Positions 53,172 to 60,907 are shown, counted from the first letter of the stretch. The stretch: DNA of 64,000 bases from Streptomyces sp. AP-93 (GCF_022808175.1 NZ_JALGBX010000005.1:62001-126000), one strand, 5' to 3'. Numbers and translations are program-made. Notes: generated from the letters alone by a model not told the origin.

Positions 53172-53420
53172 ATGGACGAGCAGGGTGGCGCGGGAGGAGT
53201 GCCGCTGGAGGGCGGGGGGAAGCACGACCGGCGGAAGCACGCCGGCGGCAGCAACGACAGGGCGCACGCCGGCCGCCGCGACGACGGGACCACGCCCGCG
53301 GCCGACACGGACGAGGCCAGCCGCCTGGACCGTCCGCAGCAGCTCGGAGAGCCGGGCGGAGAGCCGGGCGGAAAGCCGGGCCGGAAGGGGACGCGGTGGG
53401 TGAGTCCGCGCGATGAGTGA
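53172..53420 (+). CDS. Small hydrophilic disordered protein
   Basis: This 82-residue protein is rich in Gly, Asp, Arg and Lys (GGGKHDRRKHAGGSNDRAHA, then LGEPGGEPGGKPGRKG). It has no domain I recognise. ATG at 53172 has GAGGAC upstream. The stop overlaps a GTG (GTGA) that may start the phosphatase gene, so it could be the first gene of the partner-switching unit. Confidence 0.5.
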   Translation: MDEQGGAGGVPLEGGGKHDRRKHAGGSNDRAHAGRRDDGTTPAADTDEASRLDRPQQLGEPGGEPGGKPGRKGTRWVSPRDE

Positions 53421-55957
53421 CGCCGGACGGCACCTGGGCGGGCGGGGGGCGGGCGTGGCATGCTCAAGGAGTGAAGGGCGATGCCGCACCCGCGGGTGAG
53501 GGCGCCGCACCCGAGGTGGTGGCGCTCGCCAGGGTCGTGGCCAGACTCCGGTCGGAGGTCGTCGACCTGGAAGGCGTCGCCGCGACCACGGCCGTGGTCG
53601 AGCGGGCCAAGGGCGTACTCATGGCCCAGGTGGGGGTCTCCGCCGACGCGGCGTACGAGTTGCTCCTCGAACGGGCCGGCCGGCGCGGCCGCACCGTCCT
53701 GGAGGAGTGCTGGATCACGCTGGGACAGGTCCGCGTGCGCCAGTCGCGGAGGACCGCGGGGACCGCGCGGATCTCCCTGCCCACGGCCTCGACCGCAGGC
53801 CCGAGGAAGGAGCCGAGCACCTCGGCGTTCAGCCGTCGCCGCTATCTCGCCGGTCACCATGACGACGGCGAACTGAACGGCCTGCTGGCGCGGGTCGCCG
53901 ACGGCCTGGCCGCGGCGCACGGCGGCGACGACATCGCCGAGCTGCTGGTGACCGTGCTCGGCGCGGCCACCGACGTCGACGCGGTGATGATCTACACGGT
54001 GGCCGCCGCCGGGAGCCTGGACCTGACCGGGAGCGCCGGAATCGACGAGGCACTGGCCGAGCAATGGCGCCACGTTCCCCCGCTGAGCGGGGTCGCCGCC
54101 CTCGAAGCGGTCGCCGGCCGCCGTGCCCTGTGGCTGGAGGACGTCGAACAGGACGCCCGGCGTTATCTGCTGATCGGGGACCCGCCGGAGCGGTGGCCGG
54201 CGCGCGCCTGGGTCCCCGTGCCCGGCGACGGGCAGCCGAGGGCGGCCATCGGGTTCCTGCGGACACGGCCGGGCCCCTTCGCCGCCGGCACCCGGGCGTT
54301 GCTGCGCCAGGCCACCCGCCTGTGCGCGGGGCCGCTGGGGGCGCCGGAACGGGCCCGCGACGCGGAGTCCGTGGGAGCGGCCGGCGGCGGCTACGCGGAG
54401 GCCGTCCAGCTGATCCTGGACACCATGGCCGGACCCGCGACCCTGCTCACCCCCCTGCGCTCGGAGTCGGGTGAGGTGGAGGACTACCGCATCGACGCGG
54501 CGGCGCCCGAGTCCGTGGACGTGGCCGGCCGGCGTGGCAAGGAGCTCGTGGGCCGCCGGCTCCTGGAGACGTACCCCACGGTGGCGGGCACCCCCCTCTG
54601 GGAGGGGTACCTCGAGACGCTCACCACCGGCACCAGGTACGAGGGGGAACCCTTCACCTACGAGGAAGTGGCCGCCGGTGTCCCCCGGCAGTCCGTCTAC
54701 TCGGTCCGGGCGTCCAGGCTCGGAGACCACCTGGTCGTGTCCTGGATCTGCCATGACACCAGCCAGCGCGAGACCCGCCGGCTGGCCGACATGCAGCGCC
54801 TCGGCAACCTCGGCTGGGCGGGCTGGAACCTGGTCACCGACACCGTCACCTGGTCCGAGCAGGTCTATGCGATCTTCGACCGCGAACCGGGCCGGGGGCC
54901 GATGCCCCTGGAGGAACTGCCGAGCCACGTGGTCCCCGACGACCTCCACCAGCTGGGTGCCGCCGTCGAGCGGCTGCTGAGCGAGGGGGAGGCCGTCGAC
55001 CAGCCGTTCCGGATCACCACCGGGCACGGAGTCCGGCACCTGCGGATCGTCGCCGAGGCCCAGACGGACGCCGACGGCACACCCGTCGAGGTGCACGGTT
55101 TCTTCCAGGACGTGACCGCACAGCACGACATCGAAGTCGCCTTGCGCGACAGCGAGCGGGCCGTCCTCCTCCAGCGGGGCATGCTCCAGGCCGAACGGGC
55201 GCTCGCCGCACGCCTCCAGGACACCCTGCTGCCCATCCCCCAACAGTCCCTGGAGCTGGCAGGCCTGTGCATCGACGTGGCCTACGTCCCCGCGGACAGC
55301 GGGATCAACGTCGGCGGCGACTGGTACAGCGCCATCGGACTCCCCGACGAGAGCGCCCTGTTCGTCGTCGGGGACGTGGCCGGCCACGGGCTGGCCGCCG
55401 TCGGCACCATGGCCCAGCTCCGGTTCACCGCCAAGGGCATGACGGTCACCGGGTCACCCCTGCCCGACGTCCTGCGCCGGCTCAACACCCTGCTGCTGCA
55501 CACCGGTTCGGACCCGTCGGGCAGTGCCACCGCCACCATGGTCATGGCCCGCTACCAGCCCTGGGACCGGCGGCTGGTCTGGGTACGGGCGGGCCACTTG
55601 CCGCCGCTGCTGATCCGCGGCGACCGGGCGGAGTTCCTGGAGCAGCCCCAGGGCACCCTTCTGGGGGCGACCTTCGCAGCCTCCTACGAGCAGGCCGCCC
55701 TCAACCTGCTGCCCGGCGACCACCTGCTCTTCTACACCGACGGGCTAGTGGAGGAGCCGGGTGAGGACATCGGGACCGGCCTCGACCGCCTCGCGGAGAC
55801 GGCGGTGCGACTCCTCCGGGAGGGCCACGGCGAAACCCTCGCGCGCACGCTCGTCGCGCTGTGCACGGCCCACCGCGACGACATCTGCGTCCTGGACGTC
55901 CACGTCCCGGACATCCGCGTCCCGGACGGGGATGTACCGGACGGGGATGTTCCGTAA
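53417..55957 (+). CDS. SpoIIE-type PP2C phosphatase with ANTAR, GAF and PAS domains
   Basis: This protein of about 846 residues reads, in order: ANTAR-like helices (VERAKGVLMAQVGVSADAAY, about residues 60-105), GAF (about 150-310), PAS (about 450-570, WNLVTDTVTWSEQVYAIFDR) and an RsbU/SpoIIE PP2C phosphatase (about 610-830; NVGGDWYSAIGL, VVGDVAGHGLAA, LLFYTDGLVEEPGEDIG). It would dephosphorylate STAS antagonists on receiving signals. GTG at 53417 overlaps the upstream stop; GTG at 53471 is possible but its ribosome site has no spacer. It ends with repeated PDGDVP units. It lies directly before the sigma factor gene. Confidence 0.9.
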   Translation: MTPDGTWAGGGRAWHAQGVKGDAAPAGEGAAPEVVALARVVARLRSEVVDLEGVAATTAVVERAKGVLMAQVGVSADAAYELLLERAGRRGRTVLEECWITLGQVRVRQSRRTAGTARISLPTASTAGPRKEPSTSAFSRRRYLAGHHDDGELNGLLARVADGLAAAHGGDDIAELLVTVLGAATDVDAVMIYTVAAAGSLDLTGSAGIDEALAEQWRHVPPLSGVAALEAVAGRRALWLEDVEQDARRYLLIGDPPERWPARAWVPVPGDGQPRAAIGFLRTRPGPFAAGTRALLRQATRLCAGPLGAPERARDAESVGAAGGGYAEAVQLILDTMAGPATLLTPLRSESGEVEDYRIDAAAPESVDVAGRRGKELVGRRLLETYPTVAGTPLWEGYLETLTTGTRYEGEPFTYEEVAAGVPRQSVYSVRASRLGDHLVVSWICHDTSQRETRRLADMQRLGNLGWAGWNLVTDTVTWSEQVYAIFDREPGRGPMPLEELPSHVVPDDLHQLGAAVERLLSEGEAVDQPFRITTGHGVRHLRIVAEAQTDADGTPVEVHGFFQDVTAQHDIEVALRDSERAVLLQRGMLQAERALAARLQDTLLPIPQQSLELAGLCIDVAYVPADSGINVGGDWYSAIGLPDESALFVVGDVAGHGLAAVGTMAQLRFTAKGMTVTGSPLPDVLRRLNTLLLHTGSDPSGSATATMVMARYQPWDRRLVWVRAGHLPPLLIRGDRAEFLEQPQGTLLGATFAASYEQAALNLLPGDHLLFYTDGLVEEPGEDIGTGLDRLAETAVRLLREGHGETLARTLVALCTAHRDDICVLDVHVPDIRVPDGDVPDGDVP

Positions 55958-55962
55958 AAAAA

Positions 55963-55980
55963 GGGGGTCAGTCTTCCCCC
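55963..55980 (+). terminator. Hairpin after the phosphatase gene
   Basis: GGGGG-TCAGTCTT-CCCCC forms a five-pair stem preceded by seven A residues and lies just after the phosphatase stop. It may be a weak terminator, or on the minus strand an intrinsic terminator with a T run. It overlaps the candidate sigma-gene promoter. Confidence 0.4.
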
Positions 55981-55990
55981 GTGTGGGTAT
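55965..55990 (+). promoter_or_regulatory. SigB-type promoter of the sigma factor gene (autoregulation candidate)
   Basis: GGGT (55965-55968), a 16-base spacer and GGGTAT (55985-55990) match GNNT-N14-16-GGGTAY. It sits 80 bases before the sigma gene. SigB-family genes often transcribe themselves from such a promoter, so autoregulation is plausible. Confidence 0.6.
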
Positions 55991-56070
55991 ATCTCCTCGG
56001 GAAGACCACGACGGTTCCCGCCGCCCCGCTCAGGGCCGGCCGGTGCCCACCAACCCGTCGGAGGAAGCTC

Positions 56071-56994
56071 ATGGCACCCGTTTCCAGCGACACCACGGAT
56101 CCGTTCCGCATCGACCTCCGCACCGGGACGCCCGAGGTCCCGGAGGATCCGCTCGCGGTCAGCACCGGCGAGGCGCGGACCCTGTCCGTCGCTCTCTTCC
56201 GGCGGCTGAAGGAGCTGAGCGAAGGGACGCCGGAATACTCGTACGTGCGCAACACGCTCGTCGAGCTCAACCTCAGCCTCGTGAAATACGCGGCGCGCCG
56301 GTTCCGCAACCGCTCCGAGCCGCTGGAGGACATCATCCAGGTCGGCACGGTGGGCCTGATCAAGGCCATCAACCGGTACGACGTCGAGCGGGGGGTGGAA
56401 TTCACCACGTTCGCCATTCCCACCATCACCGGCGAGATGAAGCGGTTCTTCCGCGACACCAGCTGGTCCGTGAAGGTCCCGCGGCGCCTCCAGGAACTCC
56501 GCCTCGACATCGCCAAGACGCACGACTCCCTCGAACAGAGCCTGGGCCGGCACCCGACCGACCTGGAGCTGGCCGAGCACCTCGGCATCACCACGGAGGC
56601 GCTGGACGAAGGCCGTCGGGCGGCCAACGGCTACCTGGCGGGATCCCTGGACGCCCCGGTGGGACCCGAGGCGGACGGCAGCACCCGGGGGTGGCCGCTG
56701 GGGGAGGAGGAAGCGGCGTACGACCGCATCGAGTGCCTGGAGACGCTGAAGCCGCTGCTCGCCACGCTCAGTGACCGCGATCGGCTCATCCTCTCGCTGC
56801 GCTTCGGTCAGGAGCTGAACCAGTCCGAGATCGGAGACCGCCTCGGCCTCTCCCAGATGCACGTCTCACGACTGCTGAGCCGCATCATGACCAGGCTGCG
56901 GACCGGGATGCTGGAGGACGAGCAGGACGAGGACGAGGACGGGGATCATGCGGCTCCGGAGGGCGCGGGCCACGCGGTCAGGCCGGGTGGGTAG
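56071..56994 (+). CDS. SigB/SigF-family RNA polymerase sigma factor
   Basis: This 307-residue sigma-70 group 3 protein has region 2 (LVKYAARRFRNRSEPLEDII, QVGTVGLIKAINRYDVERGV, EFTTFAIPTITGEMKRFFRD), region 3 (SVKVPRRLQELRLDI) and region 4 (LSDRDRLILSLRFGQELNQS, IGDRLGLSQMHVSRLLSRIM). The pattern is that of stress and development sigma factors SigB/SigF/SigG. ATG at 56071 follows GGAGGAAGCTC. An acidic tail (DEQDEDEDGD) ends the protein. It is flanked by a phosphatase and a convergent anti-sigma operon, whose last gene overlaps it by 17 bases. Confidence 0.95.
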   Translation: MAPVSSDTTDPFRIDLRTGTPEVPEDPLAVSTGEARTLSVALFRRLKELSEGTPEYSYVRNTLVELNLSLVKYAARRFRNRSEPLEDIIQVGTVGLIKAINRYDVERGVEFTTFAIPTITGEMKRFFRDTSWSVKVPRRLQELRLDIAKTHDSLEQSLGRHPTDLELAEHLGITTEALDEGRRAANGYLAGSLDAPVGPEADGSTRGWPLGEEEAAYDRIECLETLKPLLATLSDRDRLILSLRFGQELNQSEIGDRLGLSQMHVSRLLSRIMTRLRTGMLEDEQDEDEDGDHAAPEGAGHAVRPGG

Positions 56995-57514
56995 ACCAGC
57001 CGGGCTGCCGGGAGGGCGCCTCCCCGTTCTCCCGTAGGGCCGGCGGAGTGGCGACCTCCACCCAGACGCACTTCCCGCCGTCGACCCGGTCCGCCCCCCA
57101 CGCGAGGGCCAGCCGCTTCACGATGAGGAGCCCGTGGCCGCCGGGCCGGGCCGGATCGGTCGGGAACCGGTAGACCGGTACGACCGGACTGGGGTCCGTG
57201 ACCTCGATGCGCAGCCGCTCGGCGGTGTAGCGCAACAGCAGCGAATTCGGCCCGCCCGCGTGCATGCAGGCGTTGGCCACCACTTCGGACACCAGGAGCA
57301 GCACGTCGTCCGCGGCTTCGGCGGTCTCGTGCTCGCCGGAGTTCCCGCCGCCGTTCCCGTACGCGAGGCCGCTGCCGCTGCCGTTGCCGGCTTCCGGCAG
57401 CCACTGCCACTCGGTGAGGGCCCGGCGGGTGAAATCGCGGCAGCGGCCGACGACATCCGTGGTGCCGTGCAACAGCAGACGCCGGGTCCACTCCGGTGAC
57501 CGGCGCTCGCTCAT
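56978..57514 (-). CDS. RsbW-like anti-sigma factor/serine kinase
   Basis: This 178-residue HATPase-fold protein has DDVLLLVSEVVANACMHAGG (N-box), LRIEVTDPSPVVP (D-box) and RPGGHGLLIVKRLALAWGAD (G-box). It probably binds the sigma factor encoded opposite and phosphorylates the STAS proteins encoded just upstream. ATG at 57514 follows GGAGGAGCACCG. It has a Gly/Ser/Asn-rich insertion (GNGSGSGLAYGNGGGNSG) near residue 50. Last gene of the csbD-STAS-STAS-rsbW-like unit. Confidence 0.92.
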   Translation of the reverse strand: MSERRSPEWTRRLLLHGTTDVVGRCRDFTRRALTEWQWLPEAGNGSGSGLAYGNGGGNSGEHETAEAADDVLLLVSEVVANACMHAGGPNSLLLRYTAERLRIEVTDPSPVVPVYRFPTDPARPGGHGLLIVKRLALAWGADRVDGGKCVWVEVATPPALRENGEAPSRQPGWSTHPA

Positions 57515-57527
57515 CGGTGCTCCTCCG

Positions 57528-57893
57528 CTACGTGCGCTGGTGACTCGACAGAGCCGCCTCCACATCGGGGTGCTGCGGGAAGAGCCCGTCGGCGCCGGTG
57601 ATGTGGAACATGCGTGCGACCGGCCGGCGCAGGCCGATCAGTTCGAGGCTGCCACCCGTTTCCCGGGCCGCGAGCCGGTTGCGCAGCAACACGTTCAGTC
57701 CCGTGGAATCACAGAACGCCAGCCCGCTGACATCCACCAGCAGGCGTCGGCCGCCACTTGCCCGGGCGGCTTCGAGGGCCGCGCGCAAGGGCTCCGCGGT
57801 GTCGTGGTCGAGCTCTCCGGCCAAGGTCAGAACGGTGGCCCCGTCGAGGGGCCGCACGTCGACCGCGAAGCGGCCTTCGTCGGCCGAGGGCAT
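57528..57893 (-). CDS. STAS anti-sigma factor antagonist
   Basis: This 121-residue STAS protein has the sequence LTLAGELDHDTAEPLRAALE and the phosphorylation motif VSGLAFCDSTGLNVLL, where the Ser in CDSTGL is the expected target. It ends with FPQHPDVEAAL. It should be phosphorylated by the RsbW-like kinase next door (13 bases downstream) and dephosphorylated by the SpoIIE-type phosphatase. ATG at 57893; a SigB-type promoter lies 60 bases upstream. Confidence 0.94.
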   Translation of the reverse strand: MPSADEGRFAVDVRPLDGATVLTLAGELDHDTAEPLRAALEAARASGGRRLLVDVSGLAFCDSTGLNVLLRNRLAARETGGSLELIGLRRPVARMFHITGADGLFPQHPDVEAALSSHQRT

Positions 57894-57947
57894 CGCGCAC
57901 CCCCTTCCACCGGTGGATCGGCTCTCGACACCGGATACGTTTCGCGC

Positions 57948-57971
57948 CTACCCCCTCAGGGGTCGCCAAAC
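57948..57971 (-). promoter_or_regulatory. SigB-type promoter candidate for STAS/anti-sigma genes
   Basis: On the minus strand GTTT (57971-57968), a 14-base spacer and GGGTAG (57953-57948), followed by GCGCG. GTTT is the best -35 of the set. It overlaps the 3' end of the upstream STAS gene and would drive the downstream STAS and kinase genes. Confidence 0.55.
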
Positions 57972-58318
57972 CCGGGCTGGACGGTGTCGATGGGGAAGAG
58001 GGGGAGGGAGCCGGTGATCTCCAGCAGCCGCAGCATCTGGGCGCTGGGCGCGGCCAGGCGCAAGCTGTGGCCGGACTCCACGGCCTGCAGGCGGGCCCGG
58101 AGCAGCAGGTTCAGTCCGGCGGAATCGCAGAAGGTGAGACCGCTGAGGTCGACGACGATGTCGGCGGGGCCGCCCACCCGGGTCACCGCTTCGAGCAGCA
58201 GGGCGCGCACCTCGTCGACCCGGCTGATGTCCATCTCACCCGTCAGACGGACCACAGCCGCCTCCGTGGCACGGGGAGGCGGCCCGGCAGGATCGTGCGC
58301 GCCGTGCTCGTGCGGCAT
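57956..58318 (-). CDS. STAS anti-sigma factor antagonist (second copy)
   Basis: This 120-residue STAS protein has VVRLTGEMDISRVDEVRALL and the target motif LSGLTFCDSAGLNLLLRARL, with Ser in CDSAGL. It is related to the next STAS gene; both keep the FCDSxGLN core. The start at 58318 lies three bases after the CsbD-like stop. Two antagonists could give two input routes to one kinase. Confidence 0.93.
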   Translation of the reverse strand: MPHEHGAHDPAGPPPRATEAAVVRLTGEMDISRVDEVRALLLEAVTRVGGPADIVVDLSGLTFCDSAGLNLLLRARLQAVESGHSLRLAAPSAQMLRLLEITGSLPLFPIDTVQPGFGDP

Positions 58319-58320
58319 CC

Positions 58321-58500
58321 TCAGCGCTGTCCCTTGGCCTTCTTCATCTTGTCCGCGGCATCAGAGGCCATTTCCTCGGCCTTGCCGGCCATCCGCTCGG
58401 TGCTTCCCTCCGCCTGCATGCGCTGGTCGTCCATCGCACTGCCGAGGTTCTCCTTGAGCTTTCCCTTGGCCTGCTTCGCCTTGCCCTTTGCCTTGCCCAT
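58321..58500 (-). CDS. CsbD-family stress protein
   Basis: This 59-residue Lys/Ala-rich protein reads GKAKGKAKQAKGKLKENLGS, DQRMQAEGSTERMAGK and ends KMKKAKGQR, the CsbD pattern. ATG at 58500. Its stop lies next to the STAS start, so a stress protein heads the antagonist-kinase unit. A second, differently sequenced CsbD-family gene is at 39386. Confidence 0.87.
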   Translation of the reverse strand: MGKAKGKAKQAKGKLKENLGSAMDDQRMQAEGSTERMAGKAEEMASDAADKMKKAKGQR

Positions 58501-58626
58501 GACTGGTTCTTCCTTCCTGTGGGGGTACTGCTGCCACCATGCGTCAGGGGATGGCAGCCTGCAATTTGTAGCGAATTGCCCGCATCCAGTTGGCTGAGGC
58601 GGCAGGGCCTTGCGCGGGGAACGGCG

Positions 58627-58956
58627 TCACGGGCCGATGTCGTGCGTGCGGCACCAGCCGATGGCGAGCCGGATGAGCCGGATGAGGGTGAACACCCAGA
58701 CGGCGGCGAAGGCCCAGATCAGTGGGGGTGAGGACGTGGCGACGGCGTAGACGAGCAGGATCGCGCAGGCGACGCCGAGGACCCCCGTGTACAGGCCGGC
58801 CCGGTGGCGGCGGCTCCAGCTGCCGGGAGAGGTCCAGGGTCTGACGCCGCGTCGCAGCGTACGAAGTCTGCGGTCCAGGAGCCGGTCGGCACACAGGTCC
58901 TGCTCCATGTCCTTGAGGATCATCAGCTCCTGACGAGAGAGCTCAGGGCCGTCCAT
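58627..58956 (-). CDS. DUF3040-type membrane protein
   Basis: This 109-residue protein begins MDGPELSRQELMILKDMEQD, as in DUF3040 proteins, and has two membrane helices (GLYTGVLGVACAILLVYAV and LIWAFAAVWVFTLIRLIRLA). ATG at 58956 follows GAGAGGGG. Function is unknown; such proteins are common in Streptomyces stress loci. Confidence 0.8.
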   Translation of the reverse strand: MDGPELSRQELMILKDMEQDLCADRLLDRRLRTLRRGVRPWTSPGSWSRRHRAGLYTGVLGVACAILLVYAVATSSPPLIWAFAAVWVFTLIRLIRLAIGWCRTHDIGP

Positions 58957-58999
58957 CGCGAAGCCCCTCTCCTGCCGGGCCTTCTGCACGGCCGCCGTC

Positions 59000-59236
59000 C
59001 TACGGACGTGGAGCGGCCGAAGTGAACCCGATGCATTCGACGTCGATCTGATCGGCGAGTTCGGTCAGTACGCCCGCCAGGTCGCGGACCGTCTGCTCGT
59101 CGCCGCGCATCTCTCCGGTGTGCTCCGATTCCAGCCAGTCGGCCGCGAGGCAGCGCAGGAGGCCGGTGACGTGATCGGCGGGGATCAGCAGGACGCCGTC
59201 ATCCGCGGGGATCAGCGGTATGGACATCTGGATCAT
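59000..59236 (-). CDS. Small cytoplasmic protein (possibly DUF6213)
   Basis: This 78-residue protein reads MSIPLIPADDGVLLIPADHV then TGLLRCLAADWLESEHTGEM and LAGVLTELADQIDVECIGF. It resembles short Streptomyces proteins named DUF6213, by memory only. ATG at 59236 follows GGGAGACGG. No known function. Confidence 0.65.
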   Translation of the reverse strand: MIQMSIPLIPADDGVLLIPADHVTGLLRCLAADWLESEHTGEMRGDEQTVRDLAGVLTELADQIDVECIGFTSAAPRP

Positions 59237-59289
59237 GGAACCGTCTCCCGGGGAGCGTCCGTGCGCGTCCGCGCTATCGCGCTACCGCG

Positions 59290-59445
59290 CTACCAATAGT
59301 GCCGCCGCCCTCCGACAGCGTGCCCGACGGAGCCGAGCACCCACAGGACGACCCCGATGACGACGAGGATGATCCCCAACGTCCACAGGATCGAAATGCC
59401 GAGGAGGTAGCCGACGATCAACAGGACGATGCCAAGCGCGATCAT
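59290..59445 (-). CDS. Two-helix membrane peptide (DUF6131-like)
   Basis: This 51-residue hydrophobic peptide, MIALGIVLLIVGYLLGISIL then GIILVVIGVVLWVLG, ends with the basic RRHYW motif. Two membrane helices fill it almost completely, a family common in actinobacteria. ATG at 59445 follows GGGAGAACATC. Possibly a small stress-induced membrane protein. Confidence 0.78.
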   Translation of the reverse strand: MIALGIVLLIVGYLLGISILWTLGIILVVIGVVLWVLGSVGHAVGGRRHYW

Positions 59446-59640
59446 GATGTTCTCCCATCTCGCAGGCTTCTTCTGCCCCGATCCGGTGCCGGAATGCGGT
59501 GGCAGGTAGCCCAGTCCGGTGAAGAGGGCGCGGGCCCGCCGCGGCGGGCGGCGCGCACCGCCTTCCGCGATGCGGGAAGGGGCATACCTGGCCGCCGGAC
59601 CACCGTCCGTCCGACGCCGGACGGGACGGACGCACAGAGG

Positions 59641-59690
59641 GACCGGACCGGCACAGGGACCGGACCGGCACGAGGACCGGACCGACGGAG
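59641..59690. repeat. Three 17-bp tandem repeats
   Basis: Units beginning GACCGGACCGGCAC lie at 59641-59657, 59658-59674 and 59675-59690, the last degenerate. They sit 14 bases before the mnhE-like gene in a gap without other coding signs. Confidence 0.85.
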
Positions 59691-59703
59691 GGAGGACGGC
59701 GCC

Positions 59704-60152
59704 GTGGCAAGCCCCCGCACCGGCCGTCGCTTTCCGTGGAGCGGCGCCGCCGAGGCCGGAGCGTGGTGGGGCGCTCGCCGTCGTGCTCCAGGTGGTCTTC
59801 ATCGACACCCTCTCCTGGCCCGAACTCGCTCTGGCCGCCGTCACCGGAGCCGTGGCCGCGGTCGCCGCCCGCGCCGTCCGGCTCGCCTCCGGGGCCCGGA
59901 CCGGCCGGGGCGCGCACCTGGCCGCGGCACTCCTGCACTGGCCGGCTCGCCGCCTGCACGGTGCGCACCCTGCGCGGCCACCGCGTCCGCGGCCGCTTCC
60001 ACACCGTCGAGTTCCGCCCGGGAACGGGACCCGCCTGGGCCTGTGGTCTGCTCTCCGCCACACCCGGCCTCTACGTCACCGGTTCCGGCCGCGGACGCAC
60101 CGTACGGGTCCACGTCCTGCCCGGTGAACGCACGCTCTGGAGGCGGTCCTGA
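59704..60152 (+). pseudogene. Frameshifted MnhE-like antiporter subunit
   Basis: Read in three frames, the sequence gives a MnhE-like protein: AEAGAWW then LAVVLQVVFIDTLSWPELAL, AAVTGAVAAVAARAVRL, then VRGRFHTVEFRPGTGPAWAC and TVRVHVLPGERTLWRRS. Single extra bases fit both changes: one in the GGGG run at 59768-59771 and one near 59942-59946. GTG at 59704 with GGAGG would be the start. The total length is two bases over a multiple of three, as two insertions predict. Either the antiporter operon is decaying or these are sequence errors. Confidence 0.65.
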
Positions 60153-60168
60153 CCGGCGGGGAACGCCG

Positions 60169-60483
60169 TTGAACGCCTGGTCCGCCGCCTCGGCCGTGCT
60201 GCTGGTCCTGGGCCTGCCGCCCTGCGTGTGGGCCTTGTGCCGCGGTCCGGTACCCGCGCGGCCGGCGGGCCTCAACCTGGCGGGCACCGTCGTCACCGTG
60301 CTGCTGATGCTGTCCGTCGCGTTCGGACGCAGCTCCTACGCGGACCTGGTCCTCGTCCTCGCCGCGCTCGCCCCGGTCGGCATCCTCGTCTTCACCCGCC
60401 TCCTCGGCCCCCACGAGGACGTTCACGAGGACATTCACGAGGGCGCTCACGGCGACGTGCAGGGCCACGGCGGGCGGACCTGA
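60169..60483 (+). CDS. MnhF-like antiporter subunit
   Basis: This 104-residue protein has about three helices (AWSAASAVLLVLGLPPCVWA, GLNLAGTVVTVLLMLSVAFG, YADLVLVLAALAPVGILVF), the layout of MrpF/MnhF. A His/Asp/Glu-rich tail (HEDVHEDIHEGAHGDVQG) follows and might bind metal. The start is TTG at 60169 after GGGGAA. It follows the mnhE-like remnant by 16 bases. No other Mrp subunits are visible, so antiport is doubtful. Confidence 0.6.
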   Translation: MNAWSAASAVLLVLGLPPCVWALCRGPVPARPAGLNLAGTVVTVLLMLSVAFGRSSYADLVLVLAALAPVGILVFTRLLGPHEDVHEDIHEGAHGDVQGHGGRT

Positions 60484-60484
60484 C

Positions 60485-60751
60485 GTGGACCCGCGACAGA
60501 CCGTCACCTCCGTGCTGCTGGCCGCCGGGATCCTCTCGGCCGGCCTGGCGGTGGCCCAGGCCGGGGCCGCGCTGTGGGGACCGGCGGTGAAGGGCCGCTC
60601 CGCGCACGCCCTGCGCGGGGCCGCGGTGGCGGTGACCCGCACGGTGGTGCTCCCGCTGCGCAGGCTGTACTCCGGCCGGGTGGGCGACTGCACCAGTTGG
60701 CTGGCCGTGGGGACGGCCCTGCTGATCGCGGCCTTCGCCGTGAGGCCGTAG
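60485..60751 (+). CDS. Small membrane protein in the MnhG position
   Basis: This 88-residue protein has two hydrophobic helices (VLLAAGILSAGLAVAQAGAA and WLAVGTALLIAAFAV) joined by a basic loop (LRGAAVAVTRTVVLPLRRLY). It occupies the MnhG place, but the MnhG motif was not seen. GTG at 60485 begins one base after the previous stop. Its role is unassigned. Confidence 0.5.
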   Translation: MDPRQTVTSVLLAAGILSAGLAVAQAGAALWGPAVKGRSAHALRGAAVAVTRTVVLPLRRLYSGRVGDCTSWLAVGTALLIAAFAVRP

Positions 60752-60822
60752 GAAGTCGGGCGCCGCCTGTGGTCAGGGCCGCACCCGCACCACCCGCACC
60801 ACCCGTACCCGCACCCGGAAGT

Positions 60823-60838
60823 ATCTTGACGTCAAGAT
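60823..60838. promoter_or_regulatory. Perfect 16-bp palindrome, operator candidate 1
   Basis: ATCTTGACGTCAAGAT is a perfect inverted repeat. It contains TTGACG (60826-60831), which with CAGGCT (60849-60854, 17-base spacer) fits a promoter for the MFS gene, so a repressor here would block the -35. The style is like MarR-family sites. Confidence 0.7.
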
Positions 60839-60861
60839 TAATCTCCGGCAGGCTTCCGCTG

Positions 60862-60881
60862 GTATCTCGATATCGAGATAC
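60862..60881. promoter_or_regulatory. Perfect 20-bp palindrome, operator candidate 2
   Basis: GTATCTCGATATCGAGATAC is a perfect inverted repeat just after the likely transcription start and 27 bases before the MFS start codon. It shares the ATCT-GA-core pattern with operator 1, whose centre lies about 41 bases away, near four helical turns. Confidence 0.75.
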
Positions 60882-60907
60882 TTTCGCGGAGGTCCGGAGG
60901 GTATGGG

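Noticed and set aside
52970..55387. 805-codon minus-strand frame opposite the phosphatase
   Set aside because: Its only sense-like segments are complements of PP2C and PAS motifs; no real domain.
59299..60168. Upstream extension of the MnhF-like gene
   Set aside because: The frame runs through the DUF6131-like gene complement and the mnhE remnant out of frame; the protein-like part begins only near 60169.
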